Source: Streptomyces flaveus (lineage in GTDB: Bacteria > Actinomycetota > Actinomycetes > Streptomycetales > Streptomycetaceae). Taken from it: DNA of 64,000 nucleotides. Under the pieces are notes generated by a model. The model ran no database searches, was not told the origin of the DNA, and saw only the letters and a list, made by a program, of their open reading frames with translations. Numbering within the stretch: position 1 is the first letter of the stretch; each line of letters starts with the position of its first letter. The position numbers were made by a program, and so were the translations under genes. Positions 23,933-31,528 of the stretch are shown here, in pieces. The stretch spans positions 1 to 64,000 of the forward strand of contig NZ_BMPQ01000009.1 in assembly GCF_014647675.1 (NCBI RefSeq), written 5' to 3'.

Positions 23933-24450
23933 GCAGCGCGCACGACTTCGACTTCTTCCACGGCGAGTGGCAGGTCCTCAACCGCCGCCGAACCGACTTC
24001 CTCGACCCGGACAGCGACTGGGAGGAGTTTCCGGCGACAAACCGCTGCTGGAGCCTGTTCGACGGAGCCGCCAACATCGACGAGATGGACGTGCCGAGCC
24101 AGGGCTGGAAGGGGCTGACGCTGCGGCTGTTCGACCAGGAGACCAGAGAGTGGTCGTTGAACTGGTCGGCCAGCCGCACGGGCAGGCTGTTTCCGCCGGT
24201 GATCGGTCACTTCGTCGGCGGGCGGGGCGAGTTCTTCGGGGACGACACGCTCCCCCACTCTCGACTTCGCTCGAGCGGGGCCCCCATCGGCAAGGACGTG
24301 CGTGTGCGGTTCGTGTGGTCGGGGCTCTCCGGCACCACCGCCCGCTGGGAGCAGGCGTTCTCGGTGGACGGCGAGAAGACGTGGGTGACCAACTGGGTCA
24401 TGGACTTCACGCGTCGCGCGGCCCCGGCTTCCGGAACGAGCGGAGCTTGA
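23929..24450 (+). CDS. conserved hypothetical protein with an in-frame repeat insertion
   Basis: About 173 residues, coupled to the preceding gene by an ATGA overlap. The segments FDFFHGEWQVLNRR, WSLFDGAANIDEM and WSLNWSASRTGRL suggest a lipocalin-like DUF1579-type beta-barrel. Around residues 108-119 an abrupt PHSRLRSSGAPI stretch interrupts the expected run from FFGDDT to GKDVRVRFVW. It is encoded by a 38-base GC-rich repeat (24250-24287) that seems inserted in frame. The 3' end overlaps the convergent methyltransferase gene by 44 bases. The function is unknown. Confidence 0.75.
   Translation: MSSAHDFDFFHGEWQVLNRRRTDFLDPDSDWEEFPATNRCWSLFDGAANIDEMDVPSQGWKGLTLRLFDQETREWSLNWSASRTGRLFPPVIGHFVGGRGEFFGDDTLPHSRLRSSGAPIGKDVRVRFVWSGLSGTTARWEQAFSVDGEKTWVTNWVMDFTRRAAPASGTSGA
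24250..24287 (+). repeat. short palindromic repeat inserted in a coding region
   Basis: The unit starts CTCCCCCACTCTCGAC, continues TTCGCTCGAGCGGGG and ends CCCCCAT. It looks like the small CTCGAGCGGGG-type repeats scattered in Streptomyces genomes. Here it keeps the reading frame and adds about 12-13 residues. Confidence 0.6.
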
Positions 24451-25159
24451 ACTCCGGTTCGGGGCGCGGGACATGTTGGTGCGGGAGTTCCTCCAGGCGG
24501 GAGGCGAGTTGTTCGGTGAGGGGGGCGCCGGGGCGGAGGAGGGTGTACCAGCCGCGGCGTACGTCGGCGGCGGCCTGGGTCGGGGTGCGGCCCTGGCCGC
24601 GGCCTCGGAAGGTCGAGCGGGCCGCCGGGATCAGACCGCTGTCGGTGGCGAAGCGCGACACCAGGGCGGCCTCGTCGCGGGCGGCGCGGCGGGGGCGGGG
24701 GGCCATGACGGCGTCGATGTCGCTGCGCACGTCGTGGGCGGCGGCCTTGTCGACGGTGGTGACGAAGACGCCGCCCGGCCGCAGCACACGGGCCGCCTCG
24801 GCTACCACGAGGGCCGCGTCGTCCAGCAGATGCAGCAGCCAGATCGCCGAGGCGGCGTCGAACGAGGCGTCGGGGAAAGGGAGTTGGCGGCAGTCGGCGC
24901 GTACGAGGCGGCCGGGTAACTGTGCGGCGGCCCGGCTCAGCATTCCGTTCGCGGCGTCGACTCCCGTCACCTCGAGGCCGGCCGCCGCCAGGCGCCGGGT
25001 CACCGTGCCAGTGCCGCAGGCGAGGTCGAGAAGGCTGCGTGTGCTCTTGAGGAGCAGTGCGAGTACGGCGCTCGCGGCCTCGGCGGCACGGGGCTCGCCG
25101 CCACGGGAGGCGTCGTACCGCTCGGCCTCCTCGTTGTAGTCGAACACCAGGTTGCTCAA
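24407..25159 (-). CDS. class I SAM-dependent methyltransferase
   Basis: A 250-residue Methyltransf_11-type enzyme. Motif I is LLDLACGTGTVTRRL (about 43-57), motif II is VTGVDAANGML, post-I is IWLLHLLDDAA and motif III is RVLRPGGVFVTTVDK. The N-terminus VFDYNEEAERYDASRGG is the usual start of this group. The acceptor is unknown. Its ATG overlaps the stop of the pterin dehydratase gene by four bases, so they are co-transcribed. It ends inside the convergent neighbour. Confidence 0.88.
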   Translation of the reverse strand: MSNLVFDYNEEAERYDASRGGEPRAAEAASAVLALLLKSTRSLLDLACGTGTVTRRLAAAGLEVTGVDAANGMLSRAAAQLPGRLVRADCRQLPFPDASFDAASAIWLLHLLDDAALVVAEAARVLRPGGVFVTTVDKAAAHDVRSDIDAVMAPRPRRAARDEAALVSRFATDSGLIPAARSTFRGRGQGRTPTQAAADVRRGWYTLLRPGAPLTEQLASRLEELPHQHVPRPEPEFKLRSFRKPGPRDA

Positions 25160-25461
25160 CTGGCACCGTGCCCGGAGGCGAGCTCCTCGACCCGGCGCGC
25201 CAGCTCGAAGTCCTTCTCGGTGACCGCGCCGCCCACGCTGTGCGTGTTCACGGTGAGCGAGACGGAGTGGTAGCCGAGGGTGAGGTCGGAGTGGTGGTCC
25301 AGTTCGTCCTGCACCTGAGCGATGTGCATGACCAGCGCGGCCGCCGCGAAGTGCGAGCCGAGCCGGTAGGAGCGGGCGATCCGGTCTCCCTCGAGCGACC
25401 AGCCCGGTAGCTCGGCGAGCCGTTCCTCAATGTCCTTCTGCGAGAGCGGTTCGAGGGGCAT
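25156..25461 (-). CDS. 4a-hydroxytetrahydrobiopterin dehydratase
   Basis: A 101-residue pterin-4a-carbinolamine dehydratase (PCD/DCoH). It carries the family signature around HIAQVQDELDHHSDLTLGYHSVSLTVNTH, with the paired histidines of the active site (DHHSD and the later NTH). It regenerates dihydropterin after aromatic amino acid hydroxylases. No such hydroxylase is encoded here. The length is normal. It is first in a two-gene unit with the methyltransferase. Confidence 0.92.
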   Translation of the reverse strand: MPLEPLSQKDIEERLAELPGWSLEGDRIARSYRLGSHFAAAALVMHIAQVQDELDHHSDLTLGYHSVSLTVNTHSVGGAVTEKDFELARRVEELASGHGAS

Positions 25462-25673
25462 GGCTGTGCTCCGTTCCGTCGTCCCGTAACGTCCGGTTCT
25501 CTCAGCGTGCCACAGCCGGACGGTTCCGGGCCTGGTCAGGCGGGTGCCCGGCGAGCGGCGGATGGGTTCGGCCGCGAGAGGGGCGGCGGGCGACGCCCTG
25601 TTTTACCGGCCTCTCTATTCTCTCGCGTCACTCCGGTGGCCGCTCAGGGCCGGGCCTCGACTACGGTCTTCGT

Positions 25674-26519
25674 ATGGCCACTGTCCCGACCACTTCCTCT
25701 GCCACTGCTTCTGCCTCGGCCGACCGTGGGATCGGGCCGCTGTTGCGCGGCTGGCGCGAGCAGCGCCGGGTGAGTCAGCTGGAGCTGGCGCTGCGGGCCG
25801 GGTCCTCGGCGCGGCACATCAGCTTCATCGAGACGGGTCGCTCCCGGCCGAGCGAGGAGATGGTGCTGCGCCTCGCCGAGCATCTCGACGTGCCCGTACG
25901 GGAGCGCAACTCCCTTCTCCTGGCGGCCGGTTACGCACCCCACTATCCGGAGACTCCGCTGGACGACCCGGCGATGGACGCGCTGCGGGAGGGCCTGGAG
26001 CGGCTGATCCAGGGGTACGAGCCCTACCCGGCGTTCGTCGTGGACGCCACGTACAACGTGGTCGCCGCCAACCGGGGCATCGCGATGCTGTTCGACGGCC
26101 TGCCCGAGCACCTGCTCGCTCCTCCGCTGAACGCGCTACGGCTGACGCTGCACCCGGAGGGCCTGGCGCCCAGGATCCGCAACCTGCGCGAGTGGCGCGG
26201 CCATCTGCTGGCCCAGATGGAACGGGACATCGCGCTGCGCCGCTCGGATGCGCTGCGCGCGCTGTACGAGGAGGTGGCGGCGTATCCGTACTCCGCCCCG
26301 GAGGAACACGCCTCCCCGGAGCGCGGCGAGGGAACTGTGGAGCCGTTTGCCTTCGCGCTGCCGATGCAGATCGAGCACGACGGCCGCGTCCTGTCCTTCA
26401 TCTCGTCCATCTCGACCTTCAACACACCCATGGACGTGACCGTCGCCGAGCTGGCCATCGAGACGCTGCTCCCGGCCGACCCGGTGACGGTCAAGTACCT
26501 TCAGTCGCTGATGTCCTGA
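25674..26519 (+). CDS. XRE-family regulator with MmyB-like ligand-binding domain
   Basis: A 281-residue regulator. The helix-turn-helix (LLRGWREQRRVSQLELALRAGSSARHISFIETGRSRPS, about 23-60) is of XRE type. The C-terminal part (about 105-275, YEPYPAFVVDATYNVVAANRG) is the PAS-like MmyB ligand-binding domain (DUF5753-unrelated), which binds fatty acids in characterised members. Such proteins usually control a neighbouring oxidoreductase gene, but none is adjacent. The alanine/serine-rich first 18 residues are probably disordered. The start is the ATG at 25674. Confidence 0.9.
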   Translation: MATVPTTSSATASASADRGIGPLLRGWREQRRVSQLELALRAGSSARHISFIETGRSRPSEEMVLRLAEHLDVPVRERNSLLLAAGYAPHYPETPLDDPAMDALREGLERLIQGYEPYPAFVVDATYNVVAANRGIAMLFDGLPEHLLAPPLNALRLTLHPEGLAPRIRNLREWRGHLLAQMERDIALRRSDALRALYEEVAAYPYSAPEEHASPERGEGTVEPFAFALPMQIEHDGRVLSFISSISTFNTPMDVTVAELAIETLLPADPVTVKYLQSLMS

Positions 26520-26543
26520 CGATGACTCAGCTGCCGCCAAACC

Positions 26544-28022
26544 TTAGGCGCGCAGTTCCTTCAAGGCGTCGGCCAACAGCTCCGCCCGGTCTTCCGCGTC
26601 AGGGTAGATCGGGTCGACGTCCCGGTCGGCCCAGTGGGTCTTCTGGAGGTGGACGAGGCGTTTGACCAGGCCGGTACGGATCCGACGCGGCATGCGGTGG
26701 CCAGAGGTCCGGGCCTGCAGCGCGGCGAGAGCGACCACGGGCATGAACTTCCAGTGAGGATCCGGTAGTTCCAGCTCGGCCAGCAGGCGGGACGGCGCGT
26801 CCGGTGCACGGTGGTGTACCCGGTCAGCCAGGCTCAGCGCCCGGATGACGGGGTCGGCCGAGTCGGCATGGCGGGCCAGGGCGGTGGACGCGGCTTTCAC
26901 GTTGTCATCTTGGCTGTATTCGCTCCGTTGCAGTGCCGCGGCGGCACACTGACGCACCTCGTCGTCCACGTCCTCGTCCAGCAGACGGACGAGGACGTCC
27001 ACTGCCGAGGTTTCCTCCGGGCTCCCCGGGGCGAAGTGGGAAAGTCCGAGGGCCGCGGATCTGCGGACCTCAGCGGTCGGATGCTGGACCTCGTCCAGGA
27101 ATAGCGCTGTCGGTGGGTCGGTCAGCGGGAGCTCGTCGTGCAGGAGTTCGTAGCACTCCAGGATCTCGCTGAGTGTGAGTGGCTCGGGGTCCTGCGAGAC
27201 GAGGCCGTCCAGTGTGTCGCGTACGAGGTCCCGTCGGATCCCGTCATGGAAGGTCAGCAGGTAGGAGATCACCTCCACGCCCAGGGCGACCAGGTCCTCC
27301 TCGCCGCTTTCGCAGAGCGCGAGCGCCTCGTCGATGCGGAGGCCCGTCCGGGCGCGGTCCGACCACGACTCGTCGTCCTGGAGCTCGGTCAGCGGTTGGA
27401 GCTCGCGATCGCGTTCCTCGCTGTCCCTGGGATGGACCAGCGCCTTCTTGAACGCAGCGCGTGCTTCCTGGCGCGTGCGGTGCGCGTCCTCGGCGGAGAG
27501 CGGTGTCCCACGGCGCACGACGCCGAGCACAGCCGCGACGGCCATGCCGAACTTCAGCTCGAAGGCGAACGTGCCCGGCTGGATGCCCGGCAGCCCCTCG
27601 GGTGTCCAGCCCTGCTCGCGCAGCATCTTCAGGCGCAGGCGCGCGTCGTCTCGTACGTCGGCGTCGATCACCTGCAGGGCAGGGGCTCCACCCAGCTCCG
27701 CGACCAGTGCCGTCCACTCACGCAGCAGGTCCTCTGGAGCGTCGAGGTTTCGCGCGAAGATCTGCACGGCACGCTCCCGCAGTGCCTCGTCCCGGCACAG
27801 GGCGTCGCAGAAGGCTCCCGCCGCTTCCACGGAGACGTCCAGTGACGGCTCGTGACCGAGTGCCTGGGCCAGTTCGCGCAGCGCCCACTCCAGGTCAGGT
27901 GCCTGGGCCGCGTCCGCGAACGCTTTCTCGCGGACCGCGGCATCGGGGGATCCGAGCCGCTCGGAGAGAGCGAGCGTGAACTCCTGTTGTCTGAGGGCCT
28001 TGTCCTTACGCCGAGAGAACAT
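26544..28022 (-). CDS. HEAT-repeat protein
   Basis: A 492-residue soluble protein composed largely of paired helices. Clear HEAT-like units include SPDAAVREKAFADAAQAPD near residue 25, HPTAEVRRSAALGLSHFAP (about 310) and DVDDEVRQCAAAALQRSEY (about 345). No catalytic motif is seen. Such alpha-solenoids act as protein-binding scaffolds. The partner cannot be inferred. It is monocistronic, convergent with the XRE regulator. Confidence 0.75.
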   Translation of the reverse strand: MFSRRKDKALRQQEFTLALSERLGSPDAAVREKAFADAAQAPDLEWALRELAQALGHEPSLDVSVEAAGAFCDALCRDEALRERAVQIFARNLDAPEDLLREWTALVAELGGAPALQVIDADVRDDARLRLKMLREQGWTPEGLPGIQPGTFAFELKFGMAVAAVLGVVRRGTPLSAEDAHRTRQEARAAFKKALVHPRDSEERDRELQPLTELQDDESWSDRARTGLRIDEALALCESGEEDLVALGVEVISYLLTFHDGIRRDLVRDTLDGLVSQDPEPLTLSEILECYELLHDELPLTDPPTALFLDEVQHPTAEVRRSAALGLSHFAPGSPEETSAVDVLVRLLDEDVDDEVRQCAAAALQRSEYSQDDNVKAASTALARHADSADPVIRALSLADRVHHRAPDAPSRLLAELELPDPHWKFMPVVALAALQARTSGHRMPRRIRTGLVKRLVHLQKTHWADRDVDPIYPDAEDRAELLADALKELRA

Positions 28023-28065
28023 CCGGACAGCCTAAGCGGCTGCTCCGACGGCGAGTGCGCTCGGG

Positions 28066-29064
28066 TCAGTGACTCACGGTGACCACGATTTTGCCGAATT
28101 GGTTGTTGGACTCCATGTGCCGATGGGCCTGCACGATCTCCTCCAGGGGGAACAGGCGGTCCACCACTGGGCGGAAGACCCTGTCACGCAGTCCCGAAGT
28201 GACAAAGGCCGCGGCCCGGCGCAGCCGCTGCGGGTCCTTGGTGATCTCGAGCATCGTGTACGTGCGCATGTTCAGCGCGGGCATACCCAGGTCGAACCCC
28301 GGATAGGGCGTCGGCTGTCCGCTCAGTGCGCCCCACAGGAACAGTGTTCCGTCGGCTGCCACGACCCGGGCCAGCGCCACGACGCCCGGTCCGGCCACGG
28401 CGTCGAAAATGTAATCGGCACCCTTGCCATCGGTCAGTTGCAGCACGCGTTTCGCCGTGTCCTCCTCGTCGGAGACGATGACGTCGGCCGCGCCCTCGTC
28501 GAGCAGCTGCTGCCTCTTGGCGCGGGTTCGGGTGACAGCGATCGGCGTGGCCCCCAGGCGGTTGGCGGTGTGCATCGCGGCCAGGCCGACGCTGCTGGAG
28601 GCGGCGTTGATCACCGCCACGTCTCCCGCCCGCATACCGCCCACTTCCACCATCGCGCCGTAAGCGGTCAGGTAGGGCATCCACACCGCGGCGCCGGAGA
28701 CCGCGTCCACCGCGTCGGGGCGGGGCAGGAGCGCGTTGGCCGGCACGATCGCCTGCTGGGCGTACACGCCGTAGTCGTTGTGCGAGAAGTTCGGCACGAC
28801 GCTTACCGCCTGCCCCTTCTGGAAACCGGTCACCTCTGGGCCGACCGCCTCGATCACCCCGGCGGCTTCATTGCCGAGTCTGGCGGGTAATTGCTTGACC
28901 GGCTCGATGTACTGGCCGCTGCGGAACAGCGACTCGGCCCTGTTGATGCCGATCGCGTCCACCCGGATACGCACTTCGCGCGGTCCCGGTTCGCCTGGCT
29001 CCAGGTCCTCCAGCCGCATCACGTCGGGGCCGCCGATTTCGTGGAAGCGCACGGTTCTTGCCAT
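28066..29064 (-). CDS. MDR-family quinone oxidoreductase / alcohol dehydrogenase
   Basis: A 332-residue medium-chain dehydrogenase/reductase. The GroES-like N-terminal domain (RIRVDAIGINRAESLFRSG, RLGNEAAGVIEAVGPEV) is followed by a Rossmann cofactor domain (VAVINAASSSVGLAAMHTANRLG, about 145-167) with an A-rich SSSVG motif instead of GxGxxG. It lacks the cysteine set for structural zinc, so a zinc-free NADPH:quinone reductase role is likely. The ATG at 29064 has AAGGAC upstream. It is divergent from an ArsR regulator with a shared palindrome, and so is probably controlled by it. Confidence 0.9.
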   Translation of the reverse strand: MARTVRFHEIGGPDVMRLEDLEPGEPGPREVRIRVDAIGINRAESLFRSGQYIEPVKQLPARLGNEAAGVIEAVGPEVTGFQKGQAVSVVPNFSHNDYGVYAQQAIVPANALLPRPDAVDAVSGAAVWMPYLTAYGAMVEVGGMRAGDVAVINAASSSVGLAAMHTANRLGATPIAVTRTRAKRQQLLDEGAADVIVSDEEDTAKRVLQLTDGKGADYIFDAVAGPGVVALARVVAADGTLFLWGALSGQPTPYPGFDLGMPALNMRTYTMLEITKDPQRLRRAAAFVTSGLRDRVFRPVVDRLFPLEEIVQAHRHMESNNQFGKIVVTVSH

Positions 29065-29110
29065 GGCACCGTCCTTCGCTCGCTGGGAACGCGGTTCACC
29101 GTGACACATA

Positions 29111-29147
29111 AGTACGATGGACGTCAAACTTTGATGGCCATCGTACT
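29111..29147. promoter_or_regulatory. ArsR operator palindrome
   Basis: AGTACGATGG (29111-29120) and CCATCGTACT (29138-29147) are perfect 10-base inverted arms with a 17-base spacer, between the divergent oxidoreductase and arsR-type genes. This is the arrangement expected for autoregulation and control of the neighbour. Confidence 0.75.
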
Positions 29148-29155
29148 ATGAGGAT

Positions 29156-29473
29156 ATGGAACGTACGCCGTCGCACCCACAGGTTTCGCAGTTCAGCCTC
29201 CAGCAGGTGCTGGAGGCCGTGGTCGACCCGGTGCGCCGGAGCATCGTCACCCAGCTCGACGCCGCCGGCGAGGACATCGCCTGCGGCGCCTTCGACATCT
29301 CCGTCAGCAAGTCCACCGCCACGCACCACTTCAAGGTGCTGCGCGAGGCCGGTCTCATCCGGCAGTACTACGTCGGGACCTCGCGGATGAACGCCCTGCG
29401 CCGCACCGAGATGGACAGAACCTTCCCCGGCCTGCTCGACGCCGTCACCACAGCCCAGGCCAAGGGGCGCTGA
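29156..29473 (+). CDS. ArsR-family transcriptional regulator
   Basis: A 105-residue winged-helix repressor. The recognition helix lies in FDISVSKSTATHHFKVLREAGLI (about 43-65). There are no paired cysteines for metal binding (a single Cys at about 43), so the signal is probably organic or redox rather than metal. The ATG at 29156 lies only nine bases from the palindrome. It is divergent from the quinone oxidoreductase gene, its likely target. Confidence 0.9.
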   Translation: MERTPSHPQVSQFSLQQVLEAVVDPVRRSIVTQLDAAGEDIACGAFDISVSKSTATHHFKVLREAGLIRQYYVGTSRMNALRRTEMDRTFPGLLDAVTTAQAKGR

Positions 29474-29552
29474 CAACGGCCCGGCCGACCGGTCCGGGAT
29501 CAAGTGCCCTCGGATGATGGTGTTCTGACGGCTACTCAGCGACCTCTGCTCA

Positions 29553-29972
29553 TCAGCTGCTTCCGGCCGCCCGCAGCGCCCCGTACTGCAAGCCCGCGAA
29601 CCCCGCCACGACCAGCGCCTGTGCCGGTATGTACACCGCCCCCGTGGTCGTCGGCGACAACCACACGGCGAGTGCGATGAAACTCAAGGCAGTCCAGGCG
29701 AGGTTGAGCTCGATCACCGCTCGGACCGGGAGGGCCGGGGGCTGTGGGCGCGTGGCCAGGAGGCCGACGCCCGCCGCGTACGCCGTGAGGAGCACGCCGA
29801 GTGTGAGCAGCAGGCCGGAGTCGATGCCGAGCAGCCGCCCCATGGGGCCGGACGCTACGAGGTAGGCGATGCCGTTCGCTCCGGTCCCGGCCGCGTCGAA
29901 GGCCAGGAAGCGGCGCAGCATGGTGTGCGGCTCGGGGGTGCGGGCCAGGGTGGCGAGTTGGGTTGCGGACAT
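29553..29972 (-). CDS. four-helix integral membrane protein of unknown function
   Basis: A 139-residue protein with about four hydrophobic segments (for example GLLLTLGVLLTAYAAGVGLLA and LNLAWTALSFIALAVWL). The N-terminal ATLARTPEPHTMLRRFLAFDA is cytoplasmic in character. Similar short four-span proteins are common in actinomycetes without known function. The ATG at 29972 is preferred over in-frame upstream codons, which encode a proline/arginine-rich shadow. It is convergent with the ArsR gene. Confidence 0.75.
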   Translation of the reverse strand: MSATQLATLARTPEPHTMLRRFLAFDAAGTGANGIAYLVASGPMGRLLGIDSGLLLTLGVLLTAYAAGVGLLATRPQPPALPVRAVIELNLAWTALSFIALAVWLSPTTTGAVYIPAQALVVAGFAGLQYGALRAAGSS

Positions 29973-30222
29973 GGCGGAATCAGCCTCCGTCGAGGTCGAG
30001 ATGGGGTGGGTCGTGGTCCGGACGGGCCAGGGTCCGGGCGGACCGGTGGGACCCAGGTCCCGGACCGGAGTGCGCCGGCCCGGGACCCGGTACACCCACC
30101 ATGCCGGGGGCGTGGGCGGTGGTCGATTACGCGCGAGGTAATGAAGAGGCGCCCGATCCCGTGTTGGTTTCCCGCCGACGTGGCAGACTTCTTGCGTTGC
30201 TCGGCGCGTGGGGAGGCGTGGC

Positions 30223-31086
30223 GTGAGTGAACGGCGGCCGGCGCCGACCGTGGGTCAGGTGGTGCTGGGAAGAAGACTTCAGGAACTGCGTGAGGAATGC
30301 GGGCTGCGGCGGGACGAGGCGGCCCAGATTCTGCGTGTCACGGCAGCGACCGTGCGGCGGATGGAGATGGCCGAGGTCGCGCTGAAGATCCCGTACGCGC
30401 AGGTGCTGCTGTCGACGTACGGCGTGCCCGACGACGAGATCGCGGCGTTCGTCGCACTGGCCGAGGAGGCAAACCAGCCGGGCTGGTGGCAGCGTTTCCA
30501 CGACGTGCTGCCGGACTGGTTCAGCCTGCATGTGAGCCTGGAGGGCGCGGCCTCGCTGATCCGGTCGTACGAGCCGCACTTCGTGCCCGGGCTGCTGCAG
30601 ACCGAGGACTACGCGCGCGCCGTCCTGGAGGCGGGCACGGTCGGGCAGACCCGGCCGGCCGATGTCGAACGGCATGTGACGCTGCGGCTGGAGCGGCAGA
30701 AGCTGCTGACCCGCGAGCATCCGCCCCGCCTGTGGGTGATCATGGACGAGACGGTGCTGCTGCGGCCGGTGTGCATGCGGGGTGAGGTGATGCGGGAGCA
30801 GCTCGACCGGCTTCTGGTGGTCGCCGAGAACGACCACATCACGCTGCAGATCGCCGAGTTCAAGGACGGCCCGCACCCAGGGGCGTGCGCGCCCTTCACA
30901 CTGTTCCGCTTCGCGGAGCCGGAGCTGCCCGACATGGTGTACAGCGAGTATCTGACCGGCGCCCTGTATCTCGACTCGCGCCGGGAGGTGGCCGCACACC
31001 TGGAGGTCCTGGACGCCATGACGACCCGCGCGACCTCGGCCCAGCGCACGAAGGAGCTCATCGAGCGACGGCGCGACGACTTCTGA
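30223..31086 (+). CDS. XRE-family regulator of the Scr1/DUF5753 type
   Basis: A 287-residue regulator. An N-terminal XRE helix-turn-helix (RRLQELREECGLRRDEAAQILRV, about 16-38) is followed by the DUF5753 domain (about 95-275) with its hallmark IRSYEPHFVPGLLQTEDYARAV and LLRPVCMRGEVMREQL segments. The GTG at 30223 has GGGAGG nearby. In Streptomyces these regulators are normally paired with a small DUF397 protein. The only DUF397-like sequence here is a convergent remnant at 31340. Confidence 0.92.
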   Translation: MSERRPAPTVGQVVLGRRLQELREECGLRRDEAAQILRVTAATVRRMEMAEVALKIPYAQVLLSTYGVPDDEIAAFVALAEEANQPGWWQRFHDVLPDWFSLHVSLEGAASLIRSYEPHFVPGLLQTEDYARAVLEAGTVGQTRPADVERHVTLRLERQKLLTREHPPRLWVIMDETVLLRPVCMRGEVMREQLDRLLVVAENDHITLQIAEFKDGPHPGACAPFTLFRFAEPELPDMVYSEYLTGALYLDSRREVAAHLEVLDAMTTRATSAQRTKELIERRRDDF

Positions 31087-31147
31087 GGCGCCGGGGTTTC
31101 TCGTTCCCGGCCCCCGCCGTGCAGCACACGACGAGGCCCGTACGGAC

Positions 31148-31330
31148 TCAGCGGCGCAGGTCCCGGTACTCGTCCAGCTTGCGGAGTGCGCTCATCAGCC
31201 GGGGGCGGCAGCCGGGACAGGACGACGCACGCGGCAGCGCCCAGACGTCCCAGCACGCCATGCAGCGCATCACCCCGGAGTGCTCCGGGTCGGGCTCGGC
31301 GCTGCCGCCGCACTGCGGGCACTGCCCCAT
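31148..31330 (-). CDS. small zinc-ribbon protein
   Basis: A 60-residue protein with CPQCGGS at the start, CMACWDVW in the middle and SCPGCRPR later: six cysteines in CxxC pairs, two of which could bind one zinc. The basic tail RKLDEYRDLRR follows. It probably acts through protein or nucleic-acid contacts; the function is unknown. It lies convergent to the DUF5753 regulator. Confidence 0.6.
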   Translation of the reverse strand: MGQCPQCGGSAEPDPEHSGVMRCMACWDVWALPRASSCPGCRPRLMSALRKLDEYRDLRR

Positions 31331-31339
31331 CAGGACTCC

Positions 31340-31528
31340 CTACGCCGACAGGTCGAACTCGCCCAGCTTGGCACCGGCCAGGAAGTCGGTCCACTCAACG
31401 GCCGTGAATTCGACGGGCGGGGCGAGAAACCTGGTCAACTCGGCGAAGCGTAGGGCAGGCCGTTGCCCGACGGAGCGTCTACGCCCCGCCGTACAGGCAC
31501 CCCAGATCCACGAGGAGCACTTCGCCAC
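31340..31528 (-). pseudogene. truncated DUF397-like gene
   Basis: The C-terminal 40 residues (FLAPPVEFTAVEWTDFLAGAKLGEFD) look like the end of a DUF397 protein, the usual partner of DUF5753 regulators. The typical WxKSSYSSG and GGxCVEVA parts are absent. The first 20 codons overlap the end of the ATPase gene, suggesting the 5' half was replaced when the ATPase DNA arrived. It may still be translated, so the pseudogene call is moderate. Confidence 0.45.
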
